Positions 38,920 to 50,820 of a DNA stretch of 64,000 bases are shown in pieces. Position numbers and translations under genes: made by a program. Numbering within the stretch: position 1 is the first letter of the stretch; each line of letters starts with the position of its first letter. The stretch spans positions 53,548,918 to 53,612,917 of the forward strand of contig CM019216.1 of assembly GCA_009741485.1 (NCBI GenBank). The letters are read 5' to 3'. Origin of the DNA: Malurus cyaneus samueli. Lineage: Eukaryota; Chordata; Aves; Passeriformes; Maluridae. Below the pieces are notes generated by a model. The model was not told where the DNA came from and made no database searches. It was given only the letters and a program-made list of their open reading frames with translations.

Positions 38920-39086
38920 CTAACTTTCTCCAACAAAGAAAACATAGCAGTACTGTGGGTTAATCTGATTTATTTGATCTCTCTTGAATCCCAGCCTAGC
39001 TGTCTTTGTTGTTGCTGCAGATGTGGCATAATTTTGAAATACCTGAATTTCTGTTGCAAAAGGGATGAGAGCACAAGACAAGAATT
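38920..39086 (-). other. Exon-like open segment E (left arm), unrecognised
   Basis: An acceptor-like tract (ACTGTTCCCCTCCCTCAG) precedes a 55-codon frame that begins FLSCALIPFATEIQ and ends CYVFFVGES before TAG. The right arm keeps the same frame and stop with a few substitutions (51473-51640). No family was recognised. Confidence 0.17.
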
Positions 39087-39766
39087 CTGAGGGAGGGGAA
39101 CAGTTGTTAGAGCAGATATCAAATGTTACTATAAATAAAAACTGTAAGGAATACAAGTACTAAGCGAATTAGGAAGCAGCTAACAAGATCAGAACTGAAA
39201 AACATCATAGTAATTTCAGGAAGCTTTCAGATTTTCAGTTTTCAAAGGTAACCAAGAGAGGAAAACATTAAACAATTATCCTTCACTCAATCCTGGCATT
39301 AAAACTTCTAATTTTGAAGAGTTGACATATATTTTTAAACACATTGTCCTTGTGCCAAGCACAAAAAGTCCAGCCTCAGAGTGATTAAGTGCTGAGCTGA
39401 ACGTACAACTTCATAGATGAAAAAATAATCAATACAATATGTTAAGTGTCAGCTCTTGGCCAAGGCACATCAGAGGACAAAAGAAAGAGCAGACACTTGA
39501 GGAAAATTATTAAAATTCTAAGGATTTACCATTATAAAACAAGCACTACTGCAGTACATTGTTGATATGGAAACAGAAGCACCTTGAGACAACTCTAAAG
39601 AAGGAAATCTTACAAACAAGTTCTAGCCTTTTTCTAATATAGGATCATTTTGTGCTTGGTGTTAAATCTAAGCCAGCACCAGAAGAATTTCCACAGAGGT
39701 GCTAAAGCTTTTCTGTTGACTGTGAAGCCTATATTAAAAGGTTAACTGGAGTTTAGGAGGCAGGAA

Positions 39767-40146
39767 TTAAATTAGTTCAGACAAAAGAACATTGAACAGC
39801 TTCATTTTCTCACAAAACCAGACACTGTCAGCTGGTAACAGCATATGTACAGCTATACCTATTTGAAAGACCTGCTTTTTAGGTACATACATCAGAGGAG
39901 CCAAGTTAATGGTACGTGTGGGTTGGTAACAAACTACTGTACTTCCAAATGAAACATAATGCTTTTTTCCTAATTTAATGCCTGAAAAAATGCAGCATTC
40001 CTTAGCAGCATTGGCAGGAGACACTGTGCACATCACAGTTACCACAAAATGGAAAAGGGCGATGACACATCCCACCAACACTATCCCTGAAACACCGCTT
40101 CTTAACAGCCCAAACACTGGGTTCAGGATTAAGCAATTCAGCATTT
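39767..40146 (-). other. Exon-like open segment D (left arm), two hydrophobic stretches
   Basis: After an acceptor-like GTGTAATTGCAG the frame reads MLNCLILNPVFGLLRSG, then GIVLVGCVIALFHFVVTVM, and continues open to a stop at 39767 (125 codons from the ATG). The first half has the look of a membrane hairpin. In the right arm one extra base near 50460 and another in GGGAAG near 50615 break this frame. There is no recognised family and it may be a chance frame in AT-rich DNA. Confidence 0.2.
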
Positions 40147-40202
40147 CTGCAATTACACAAATGTGCTCATATCTGCATTGCTCCTCAAGTGCCAGTACTC
40201 AC

Positions 40203-40269
40203 CTCTCCACAGGGCCACTGCTGGACCCAGCACAAAGCCCAGCAGGGCATAATGGAAGTAGGTTAGTCT
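40203..40269 (-). other. Exon-like open segment C (left arm), hydrophobic
   Basis: It lies between an acceptor-like CAATGTTTGTCAG and a perfect donor AGAG|GTGAGT. The 22-codon frame (RLTYFHYALLGFVLGP, then AVALWR) is hydrophobic like a membrane helix. It is in phase with segment B upstream and segment D downstream. The C-D gap, however, is only 56 bases, shorter than normal vertebrate introns. The right-arm copy (50287-50354) has an inserted G near 50334 that destroys the frame. Confidence 0.2.
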
Positions 40270-40994
40270 CTGACAAACATTGAGCACAGGAGACACAGAT
40301 GTGGTTTTTTTTTTTTTTTCTATTCCCGAGAAATGTGTCCATTTGGTAAACTGATGTGTCTGCCACCATTTAGTGCTTGTTTCGTTACTCCACTACATCC
40401 TCGGGTTTCTAAACAAGAACATTTCTGTGGCACTGCAAATGAATCTTCCAGATATTTGGAGGAAAAAATAAAAAACACATTTATATTTCTTTCTTGGAAT
40501 GTAGGAGAAACTGATTTACTTCTAGGAGCTCTGTTCTCTCCTTACATTATATGGTTGAGTTGCATTCACACACTGATGAAAACTCACTCAAGAAAGCAAA
40601 GAAATAAAAAAAAAAAAAAAAAAGTGAAAAAAATCTCCAGGAGTATGAGGCCATAAATCAGAAGATACTAAAATTTACAGCATCCTTTCTAGTCTTTTGA
40701 AATGACTTGGTATTGACAGAAGAAACACGGTGGCAGAAATAGCACCATAACATTTCCATTTAGTAGTAAAGGCCCTAACAGAATAATCAAGCTCTTAAAC
40801 TTGAAGGAATGGGGGAAAATAATGCAGACTAAGGCAATTACACCATGAGGTACAGGAGACAATGGACACCAAAACTGATTTAGTAACTATTGCTTTGGTA
40901 GGCTTGAAAATAAGTCTGGAAAGACCAACAGAAAAAAAAAATGCAGTTCATTGAGGATGATTAGTGGCAGAAACTGGGTACAAACTGTTGCTCA

Positions 40995-41110
40995 AAGTGT
41001 CATCCAATCTGGTTTTGAACACTTCCAAGTCAGGTCTAGTGTCTTTGTCTCATGCACCATCATGGCACACTCTCTGTAGCCTTGACATGGCTTTGGCTCT
41101 GCATTGGTTT
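40995..41110 (-). mobile_element. Possible old CR1-like fragment inside left arm
   Basis: CAAAGTGTCATCCAATCTGG, then TTTTGAACACTTCCAAGTCAGG, resembles the antisense CR1 block CTCAAAGCCCCATCCAACCTGG, then CCTTGAACACTTCCAGGG. The remainder diverges. The same fragment is present in the right arm at about 49445-49560, so it predates the duplication. Confidence 0.45.
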
Positions 41111-41544
41111 CTGGACAAGCACCCTGAAGCTCCCATTGAAGCCTTTTCATTTATGTTTTGAGGCTTCCTGATACTGCAGGAGGAGTCTCATAACAAACCA
41201 ACAGGAAGCAAGCTCTGACCCAAAACCAGGTTAAGCAGACCTGTAGGAAAACCTGCCTGCAGGTCTGAACAACCACAAATTGGCTTCTCTTGGCAGGAGA
41301 GAACAAGTACTGATGGGAGTTTCAAAATGCCATCCCTAGTGGGATTTCTTCTTTTCTATAGGTCAGTATGTTAAAAAAAAGGCTATTCCCACCTCAACAA
41401 CAAGATGGGAAACACAGATCCTGGATAAGCAAATCCTGTCCCAGACCTGCATGATCTAGTTCTCCATATATCTGATAGTACACACCACTCCAACCCCACA
41501 GGGCCCAGTACAACTCTGGGCTGCGTGAGGGGACATGAACTTAC

Positions 41545-41642
41545 CCACAATGCCTGGGCTGACACTGTTGTAGGAGGATCCTCCTTTAGGATCCCCTTTA
41601 AGGAGGCAGGAAAGCCTCTTGTTCTCTCATCCACTATGCCCA
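41545..41642 (-). other. Exon-like open segment B (left arm), unrecognised
   Basis: On the minus strand it is bounded by TTTAATATCCCTTCTAG and a perfect donor TGG|GTAAGT. The frame (GIVDERTRGFPASLKGILKE, then DPPTTVSAQALW) is 32 codons with a 2-base lead-in. It leaves in phase 0, matching segment C. The right-arm copy (around 48900-49000) differs by a net 2 bases in the GGATCC cluster, which breaks the frame. An exon of an unknown gene is possible but unproven. Confidence 0.2.
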
Positions 41643-43432
41643 CTAGAAGGGATATTAAAGAACTCTCTGTCCTTGAAAGAATCAGCTTCTATGTTTTTTG
41701 CCAAGTAATAATGAGCTTCAAGTCCAACTCAGTATTACACATTTAGGCAGACTGAACCTCTGCTAAGGGCTTCCAAAGGATATTTTTGATTTTGATCTTA
41801 AAAGGCAAAAAGTTCAACTAAAATACCAATTCAGTAAGACATCTGAGTTTACTATCAAACAAACCTATTAGCTGCACCTCCAAAAGATTTTCAGTCTTAA
41901 TGCATTTTTAAAATAATTTTAAAAATAGCTCAGTTTCTTTAAACAACTAATGTCAGTTTTTGTTGGAAAACAGGGATGTCTGCAAACAGTGTAAGTCCAT
42001 AGAATTTGGTCATTAGTTCTAGCAAAAAACACCCACAAAACAAATAAACCTCATCAGCACTAGGTTAGATTATTATAAATAGCAATTTCAAAACTTTAGA
42101 AACACTCTATTTACACACTGATGACAGAATGCTTCAGTGGCAAAAATAAAATTTACTACACGGAGCACTTTCTAGTCACATTTTCTCATTCAGTTTCTCT
42201 CTGGCTTTCAATAGAAACTTTAATTACATTCACACTTACTATTTGCTTACTTCTAGAAAAAAAAAAAAAAGGCAGTTAACATGAAAGTCAAGTAAGAAGT
42301 AGTAGAGTTATATATAAAATTTGTAGCTAGTATTAGTAATTTGATTTGACCATGACAGAAGCATGTAGTTACATGGCCACAACACAGAGAAATCAGTTTC
42401 CTATTACTTTCCTCTGCTTTAACAAAATCTAGAACAAAACAAACAAAAAAATCACAAACCCAAATAAATAAATAACACAAACAAACAAAACCATGGAACA
42501 GAAGTCTAGAGTTTTAGGGCATTTGATTACCTTGACTGAAATGGAATAACTGATCCAATGAAACTTATCTAGAAAACCATCCAATTTCAATTTGGAGATA
42601 CTAATAGATGTCAATCTCACCTGTTCCCACACTAGCAAGCTCAAAGAGCTCATCCCCATCAAGGTGCTTTATTTTCCTCCACACGTCAAGCTTCCTTCAT
42701 CTTCCAGATATTCCTCCTCTTCATGCTTTTCTCCAATACATAAAAGAACTGGCATCTCTCATTTTCTTTCCATACAGAAATAATGCAGTAACAAAAGACT
42801 CTTCTGTTTTCCTAACAGGTAATTTTCTTAGTGATGTTTTCTCCTGGATTTCCCAACATCTGATTTATTTTCTGGCTTTCTCCCTAAATCCCAACATCTC
42901 TTAAAAAGTACTGCATGCAGTTACTCAGTACCTGAATACAATCTGTGCATGATGCTGGCAATGACAAACCTTATGCAGCCAAGAAACAATTTTCTCTTTT
43001 GCTACAGAACTTCACCAGAGTTTCAGGTGCAGCTATTTGTTCAGAATAAGACCGGCATTTTCTTCTAGTTTCCACTCAAACAGGTCTTCTGTTGATTTTG
43101 CTGACATATTTTTTTTTTTTTTACCCTGGAGCTGCATGTTTACCTGAAGACTGTATTGAATCTGAAAAAAAACTTAGAAATTAATTGCTGAGTAATTTCA
43201 ATTTCACATACATTATAATACCTATCAGCATAAAGTACCTAGACCTCTTAATAAGACTCAGTGTCAAAGAGTTTCAAGGGCACAAATGCAGCAGATATTT
43301 TGTTTCTCCTTTTCTTGGCCATATTCTCAGAGAACAGAAAAACTCTCACTTCCACATTCCGCCTGACGTTCCCTGCATGAATGGCAACTTCAGGAGTAAC
43401 CCCATTGTTGGGGGGGAGGAACAAAAATGAGT

Positions 43433-43457
43433 NNNNNNNNNNNNNNNNNNNNNNNNN
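43433..43457. other. Assembly gap (25 N)
   Basis: The run of N lies about 300 bp inside the spacer from the inner end of the left arm, directly after a GGGGGGGAGG run. Its position matters because it could mark a join made between two inverted copies. Confidence 0.99.
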
Positions 43458-43652
43458 TACTCTGCTGAGGCACTATTGGCCAAGCATCTCGGCTTTGCAT
43501 TCATGCATAATTAAGCTTTAGACAGCTGCAGGCTTCTCCAGTGTGAACAGGGAACAGGATATTAAATACAAAGTAAGTATCTATTAGTGCCTAAAAAAGA
43601 GGATTATATTTAGATACAGCACAAAAAACAAACAGACAAAGAAAAGCCTTCA

Positions 43653-43710
43653 GCAAAAAAAAAAAAAAAAAAAAACCAAAAAAACCCCAAAACCTAAAAA
43701 CAAACAACCA
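43653..43710. repeat. Poly-A and A/C-rich tract
   Basis: A run of more than 20 A is followed by CCAAAAAAACCCCAAAACC-type sequence. It is of the same compositional type as the A/C tract at 24.3 kb. Confidence 0.85.
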
Positions 43711-46002
43711 ACATGAAAGACATCAGCAATGAGATTCACAGAATCCCTTGCCTCACTGTGTTGTGTAATTTCCCACAATGTTGTATTAATCAAAACAAGC
43801 AAGACATTAAACAAGTTTTTGCACACTGTTTTGCAATTGCAGTGATTCAAAAATCCACACTACTTTTAGGAAATTGTGACACACAGATGGTAGCTTCCAA
43901 GAAGATAAATATGCAAAAAAGATAAAGTCTCTCAGTGGGATTTTTAACTGAGCACTGTCTTGCTTATAAGAGCTGGTCTCTTTCTCTATTACAAATCACG
44001 TTTGGCATTAAGACTGAGAAGGCGGTGTATTGTAATGCCAACCACTGACAGACCACTGTTAGTAGCAGCCCCAGCTGTGAGGATCTCTGTGATGATCTCA
44101 GAAAATATTGTCAGCTGTAGAGAATTTGGCTATCTTTTTACTTTTATCTTCCTCTGAGACTGCTTTGATTGAGAAAAACTGCAGGTTTTTGTCCTACTAA
44201 TTGTGTTAAGCCTCTGGAAAAAGACAATGTTTGCTTTTTAGGCTGAGTCTAAATCTTTTATATTATAATAGAGAATACATTACTACTAAAGAAACTACTT
44301 CCCATTTTCCAGGATAAGTATTTTTGTAAAGATATTGTTTGTCTCTTTGACATGGGATCAAAGTTTCTTCTTGGAAATTTTAATATGATTAATCACACAT
44401 GGCTGGGAAATGTAAAGCCATAATAGCCTGGGGACAGGACGAGTGCAAGTCAGCCGCACTCAGTTCACCCTTCTGAATGAAATAAGGTAAATGTAAAACC
44501 AAGATGCAAAGGTCTGCATTTCTGTCGAAAGCAACATAAGCAGTTTTATTAGCTTTTCAATGAAGTCTAGATAAAGATTCAAGTACTGAGAGAAAACAAA
44601 GAAGTGAACACAGGAGGCTGTAAGAATAACAACCTTACCATATGAAGGCAAGTGACTAAGGCTGACACTGAATTTGTGAATTTGATATCTAGTGATATCT
44701 GGGTTGCTATCACTGAACAAAATTTGAATTTTTTTAAAACTTAATATAAAGAAAACTGACAAGATTAACCTCCGTGTCTGAGATGCATATTTCTTCTTTT
44801 TTTACAGTGTGGGTTTTAGCAGAACATGAAGATATGTTTTACTTCTTTCTTCTTGTACAAACTAATAAATATATAGAGATGTGTTCTTTGTTCCTATTCG
44901 TCTTCTTTTTCAACTTGTTCTAGGAATGAGACCAATAAGCCAAGGAACAACAGCAGCACAGGTGAAGTTAAGGTTATTGCATTTGTACTTGAGAATATTT
45001 TTATCAGTTCTGCTTGTGGTGGTCAGTAATTCCTCTTTGTTTAACTTTGTCCTTTTACTTGCATAATTTTCCAAGGTACTACTTCATTGAGTTAACTGAA
45101 GCAGAGCACTTTGGATTTTATGCCTTTTTAGTTTTGTGAGTATTTAGAATGTTGGATCTTTCTTCTGTGAAAAGACTAAATTCACAATACATTCTGCAAC
45201 CTGTGTGGAATGTATGGAATGAGCTCCTTTGTACTATGGAGTTTTAATTATCGCCACTGATTAAACCTAATTTTAACCAGGTACATTTTATGGAGTTATA
45301 AAATTATATACAGTTAGTTTCGAGGTGTTGGTAAGTTATGTATGTGAACAAAGTACCGTAAGTTGAACATTTATTGGGAGCGTAGTGGAAACAAAGTGTA
45401 TAGTGCTTAATTACGGTTAGCCATAGCTTGGTTTCTAGGATGAGTCAACTTCGACCACATAACCTTACTGTTCCAGTCGCACACTGTTCTGGGAGGAGAT
45501 AAATTACTGTTCAGAAGATCACATAAGTTTAGCTTACAACCAGCAATCTTAGACATGTTTTAACTGCTGTCCCTTTTTTTTATTTATTCTTTACATACAA
45601 TACTCACCAGAGTCAGATAGGATACTCCTTGGGTTTAGGAAACTTGTAGACCTGAAGAGTCAATATGTGGTTTCTCACTTGTTTTTGTTTGAATTATAAT
45701 TGGGTAGATTTATATTTCCCAAACCATTCTGCCCCTTGTGCATGTTCTTCCTCGCCTCTGTTGCCTTTGTTTGAACCAGATTCTGAACAAGCCCTTTTGA
45801 ATGTGAACTGTCTATTAGATCTAAGATAGGTCATTAATGGATTTGACAAATCCTTTCACCTTAAGACAGCTAAAAAAGGTACAGAAATGAGTCCCCTCCC
45901 CTATCAGTTCTACTCCAGATGGTTGGAGGTGGGGTGCTCTTTATTTTTTTTAATGAATAGTTAAATAGAGGCTGGCATCTGGGTTGAGACAAAGGAGGCT
46001 TG

Positions 46003-46003
46003 N
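46003..46003. other. Single undetermined base
   Basis: One isolated N occurs within otherwise continuous sequence in the spacer. Confidence 0.99.
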
Positions 46004-46846
46004 AGCCAGGCTTCTAAAAGGGAGGGTAGTACCGAGCAATAAAGTGCTACACCTGCTAAAGGGAAGGTAATAGAGGCTCTGAAAGCACATTTGTAGTCAC
46101 AATTACCCTGTATAAAAAGGCTTGAGACAATTGTTGTCAAGAAGACGTAGATGGTAAATCTACAAAGTCAACAAATAACATTGTCAGGGGTGGTAAAATA
46201 TATAGCCCTATCATTTTATATGAATGGCACAAATCGGTGACAGCAGTAACACCTATTTTCTGAGAGCCCGGCATATTTATTCAAACTTGTTGTCAGCAGC
46301 TAAATATCTCTGTTGCTGCTCTGTCTTTTTTTAGATTTATTCCTGCACAGTGTAAAACACATTTTAAGCCAACATCTGCATGCACATCCTTCAGAAATGC
46401 ATAACCACAAGCCTGGAGATGTTCAAAGGAGCACTAGAGACAGGTGGCTATGTCTTTGTGCTGACTGTCCCAATTCTCAGAAAATCAATCTCATTTGGAA
46501 TGTGCAAAAGTGATGTTATAAGCAATGAAAAGCTAGAAGAAGGTGCTGCCCCCATGAAATATTGCTACCAGCACTGCCTGAAGGGTAGATGACAAGGAGC
46601 GTGTTTTTTGCCCACCATGGTCTTCATATTTAAATGCTGATTTGTAGAGGATTATTGCTCTTTAGTTGTTTTTAAGGCACAGAAGCTAGCTGGCTCCTCT
46701 CTGCCGTGACCCCACTACAGTTTCACCAGTAAGCAGAGATACTTTATACACCTTTTCATTTCGCAATGCAGTCTGAAGATAGTGGAGGATGTTCAAAAGA
46801 ATTGAAGTGATGCATATCTCTGTCTTTCTTCTTCCCCCTTTCTCAG

Positions 46847-47088
46847 GGAGAATTTTGCTTGGCAGGGAGCTGCCACAGCGTTCACTAAGCTGCTGCCTGC
46901 CCTCCCCTCACCCACCTCAGGCACAAGCTGCGCCCAGAAGAATGGCAAGGACTGTCCCAGCTGCTCTCCTGCTTTGCACAGTGCTCCCCTCTGGTCTTTG
47001 TGAACTTGAGCCCAGGTACCGCTCAAGAGCACCAGCCCTCATTAAAGATTTAGCACATGGGAAATTTGAATTGGCATTAAACAAATGA
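46847..47088 (+). CDS. Candidate signal-peptide ORF or first coding exon, unrecognised
   Basis: A strong acceptor-like tract (TTTCTTCTTCCCCCTTTCTCAG, ending 46846) precedes a GC-rich segment with an ATG at 46942 in good Kozak context (A at -3, G at +4). The frame starts MARTVPAALLLCTVL and continues PSGLCELEP, a textbook secretory signal with probable cleavage after GLC. A donor-like CCCAG|GTACCG at 47016 would make 46847-47015 a 5'UTR-plus-signal-peptide exon ending in phase 2. Reading through instead gives a 48-residue product with stop at 47086-47088. No partner exon in phase 2 was found downstream. It could be a lineage-specific secreted protein exon or coincidence. Confidence 0.28.
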
Positions 47089-49444
47089 CCACCGAGTCAA
47101 ATGGCTCAGCATTTTGACACTGAATTCTCTGTGGGTTTAGCTCTTTCTTAAAGTTGGTTTAATGTGATTTTAACACGGACCTGAATGTGAACAGGACCAG
47201 GTTTTTCTTTTATGCGTCTTTCCTAGATTCTAGCACACCACGTCAGACTTCTGGCAAGGGTTTCTTATATCTGCAGGTGTTTTGAAATATGTATTTTTAT
47301 GGAGTATAAAGGGAACATTTTTTTTGTTGTTCATAATGTATTATTTCCTGCTGGTCTTGACACATACCATTCAACATATGTCTTACAAGGGACTGCAGGG
47401 TAAAAAAAAAAAATAATGTCAGCAAAATCAACAGAAGACCTGTTTGAGTGGAAACTAGAAGAAAATGCCGGTCTTATTCTGAACAAATAGCTGCACTTGA
47501 AACTCTGGTGAAGTTCTGTAGCAAAAGAGAAAATTGTTTCTTGGCTGCATAAGGTTTGTCATTGCCAGCATCATGCACAGATTGTATTCAGGTACTGAGT
47601 AACTGCATGCAGTACTTTTTAAGAGATGTTGGGATTTAGGGAGAAAGCCAGAAAATAAATCAGATGTTGGGAAATCCAGGAGAAAACATCACTAAGAAAA
47701 TTACCTGTTAGGAAAACAGAAGAGTCTTTTGTTACTGCATATATTTCTGTATGGAAAGAAAATGAGAGATGCCAGTTCTTTTATGTATTGGAGAAAAGCA
47801 TGAAGAGGAGGAATATCTGGAAGATGAAGGAAGCTTGACGTGTGGAGGAAAATAGAGCACCTTGATGGGAATGAGCTCTTTGAGCTTGCTAGTGTGGGAA
47901 CAGGTGAGATTGACATCTATTAGTATCTCCAAATTGAAATTGGATGGTTTTCTAGATAAGTTGTCATTGGATCAGTTATTCCATTTCAGTCAAGGTAATC
48001 AAATGCCCTAAAACTCTAGACTTCTGTTCCATTGGGTTTTGTTTGTTTGGTGTTATTTATTTATTTGGGTTTGTGATTTTTTTTTGTTTGTTTTGTTCTA
48101 GATTTTTGTTAAAGCAGAGGAAACTAATAGGAAACTGATTTCTCTGTGTTGTGGCCATGTAACTACATGCTTCTGTCATGGTCAAATCAAATTACTAATA
48201 CTAGCTACAAATTTTATATATAACTCTACTACTTCTTACTTGACTTTCATGTTAACTGCCTTTTTTTTTTTTTTCTAGAAGTAAGCAAATAGTAAGTGTG
48301 AATGTAATTAAAGTTTCTATTGAAAGCCAGAGAGAAACTGAATGAGAAAATGTGACTAGAAAGTGCTCCGTGTAGTAAATTTTATTTTTGCCACTGGAGC
48401 ATTCTGTCATCAGTGTGTAAATAGAGTGTTTCTAAAGTTTTGAAATTGCTATTTATAATAATCTAACCTAGTGCTGATGAGGTTTTATTTGTTTTGTGGG
48501 TGTTTTTTGCTAGAACTAATGACCAAATTCTATGGACTTACACTGTTTGCAGACATCCCTGTTTTTCAACAAAAACTGACATTAGTTGTTTAAAGAAACT
48601 GAGCTATTTTAAAAATTATTTTTAAAAATGCATATAAGACTGAAAATTCTTTTGGAGGTGCAGCTAATAGGTTTTGTTTGATAGTAAACTCAGATGTCTT
48701 ACTGAATTGGTATTTTAGTTGAACTTTTTGCCTTTTAAGATCAAAATCAAAAATATCCTTTGGAAGCCCTTAGCAGAGGTTTCAGTCTGCCTAAATGTGT
48801 AATACTGAGTTGGACTTGAAGCTCATTATTACTTGGCAAAAAACATAGAAGCTGATTCTCTTCAAGGACAGAGAGTTACTTTAATATCCCTTCTAGTGGG
48901 CATAGTGGATGAGAGAACAAGAGGCTTTCCTGCCTCCTTAAAGGAGGATCCTACAAGGAGGATCCTCCTACAACAGTGTCAGCCCAGGCATTGTGGGTAA
49001 GTTCATGTCCCCTCACGCAGCCCAGAGTTGTACTGGGCCCTGTGGGGTTGGAGTGGTGTGTACTATCAGATATATGGAGAACTAGATCATGCAGGTCTGG
49101 GACAGGATTGTGCTTATCCAGGATCTGTGTTTCCCATCTTGTTGTTTGAGGTGGGAATAGCCTTTTTTTTTAACATACTGACCTATAGAAAAGAAGAAAT
49201 CCCACTAGGGATGGCATTTTGAAACTCCCATCAGTACTTGTTCTCTCCTGCCAAGAGAAGCCAATTTGTGGTTGTTCAGACCTGCAGGCAGGTTTTCCTA
49301 CAGGTCTGCCTTAACCTGGTTTTGGGTCAGAGCTTGCTTCCTGTTGGTTTGTTATGAGACTCCTCCTGCAGTATCAGGAAGCCTCAAAACATAAATGAAA
49401 AGGCTTCAATGGGAGCTTCAGGGTGCTTGTCCAGAAACCAATGC

Positions 49445-49560
49445 AGAGCCAAAGCCATGTCAAGGCTATAGAGAGTGTGCCATGATGGTGCATGAGACAA
49501 AGACACTAGACCTGACTTGGAAGTGTTCAAAACCAGATTGGATGACACTTTGAGCAACAG
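49445..49560 (+). mobile_element. Possible old CR1-like fragment inside right arm
   Basis: GAAGTGTTCAAAACCAGATTGG, then ATGACACTTTGAGCAACAG, matches the CR1 3' block GGAAGTGTTCAAGGCCAGGTTGG, then ATGGGGCTTTGAGCAACCTGG. It is the counterpart of the fragment at about 41.0 kb. Confidence 0.45.
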
Positions 49561-50286
49561 TTTTGTACCCAGTTTCTGCCACTAATCATCCTCAATGAAC
49601 TGCATTTTTTCTGTTGTGTCTTTCCAGACTTATTTTCAAGCCTACCAAAGCAATAGTTACTAAATCAGTTTTGGTGTCCATTGTCTCCTGTACCTCATGG
49701 TGTAATTGCCTATAGTCTGCATTATTTTCCCCCATTCCTTCAAGTTTAAGAGCTTGATTATTTCTGTTAGGGCCTTTTACTACTAAATGGAAATGTTATG
49801 GTGCTATTTCTGCCACCGTGTTTCTTCTGTCAATACCAAGTCATTTCAAAAGACTAGAAAGGATGCTGTAAATTTTAGTATCTTCTGATTTATGGCCTCA
49901 TACTCCTGGAGATTTTTTTTCACTTTTTTTTTTTTTTTTTTTTTATTTCTTTGCTTTCTTGAGTGAGTTTTCATCAGTGTGTGAATGCAACTCAACCATA
50001 TAATGTAAGGAGAGAACAGAGCTCCTAGAAGTAAATCAGTTTCTCCTACATTCCAAGAAAGAAATATAAATGTGTTTTTTATTTTTTCCTCCAAATATCT
50101 GGAAGATTCATTTGCAGTGCCACAGAAATGTTCTTGTTTAGAAACCCGAGGATGTAGTGAGAGTAACGAAACAAGCACTAAATGGTGGCAGACACATCAG
50201 TTTACCAAATGGACACATTTCTCGGGAATAGAAAAAAAAAAAAAAAAAAACCACAGTCTGTGTCTCCTTGCTCAGGTTTGTCCAGA

Positions 50287-50820
50287 GACTAACCTACTTC
50301 CATTATGCCCTGCTGGGCTTTGTGCTGGGTCCAGGCAGTGGCCCTGTGGAGAGGTGAGTACTGGCACTTGAGGAGCAATGCAGATATGAGCACATTTGTG
50401 TAATTGCAGAAATGCTGAATTGCTTAATCCTGAACCCAGTGTTTGGGCTGTTAAGAAGCTGGTGTTTCAGGGATAGTGTTGGTGGGATGTGTCATCGCCC
50501 TTTTCCATTTTGTGGTAACTGTGATGTGCACAGTGTCTCCTGCCAATGCTGCTAAGGAATGCTGCATTTTTTCAGGCATTAAATTAGGAAAAAAGCATTA
50601 TTTTTCATTTGGGAAGTACAGTAGTTTGTTACCAACCCACACATACCATTAACTTGGCTCCTCTGATGTATGTACCTAAAAAGCAGGTCTTTCAAATAGG
50701 TATAGCTGTACATATGCTGTTACCAGCTGACAGTGTCTGGTTTTGTGAGAAAATGAAGCTGTTCAATGTTCTTTTGTCTGAACTAATTTAATTCCTGCCT
50801 CCTAAACTCCAGTTAACCTT
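50287..50820 (+). pseudogene. Right-arm counterpart of open segments C and D, frame-broken
   Basis: It has the same exon-like landmarks as the left arm (donor GTGAGT at 50356 and acceptor TAATTGCAG at about 50410). Extra single bases near 50282, 50334, 50460 and 50615 interrupt the frames that are open in the left arm. If the left segments are coding, this copy is decayed. If they are not, this is simply neutral drift. Confidence 0.2.

Larger units (their letters stand above)
36793..43128 (+). repeat. Left arm of a ~6.3 kb inverted duplication
   Basis: The whole stretch recurs in reverse complement at 47396-53772. Matching landmarks include TTGTGCTCACTGGATTC at the outer edge (36801 versus about 53762), a GTGAGTACTGGCAC site (40202 on the minus strand versus 50356), the GGATCCTCC cluster (41.57 versus 48.95 kb) and the AAATGCCGGTCTTATTC block at the inner edge. 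The sum of paired coordinates stays near 90,525-90,565 along the whole length, so the arms are collinear with only small indels. The arm is 6,336 bp, non-repetitive in character, and ends sharply on both sides. Confidence 0.96.
43129..47395. other. Unique spacer between the inverted arms
   Basis: This 4.27 kb stretch is present once in the window and forms the loop of the inverted structure. It contains a 25-base gap (43433-43457), a poly-A/A-C tract at 43.65-43.71 kb, a single undetermined base at 46003, and one signal-peptide-like ORF at 46.94 kb. No known gene was recognised. Confidence 0.85.

Noticed and set aside
42565..42662. A further exon-like segment upstream of segment B (frame ...DGDELFELASVGT then G|GTGAGA donor)
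   Set aside because: The donor and phase fit segment B, but the sequence before it is purine-rich with no acceptor and there is no in-frame ATG, so it was not listed as an exon.
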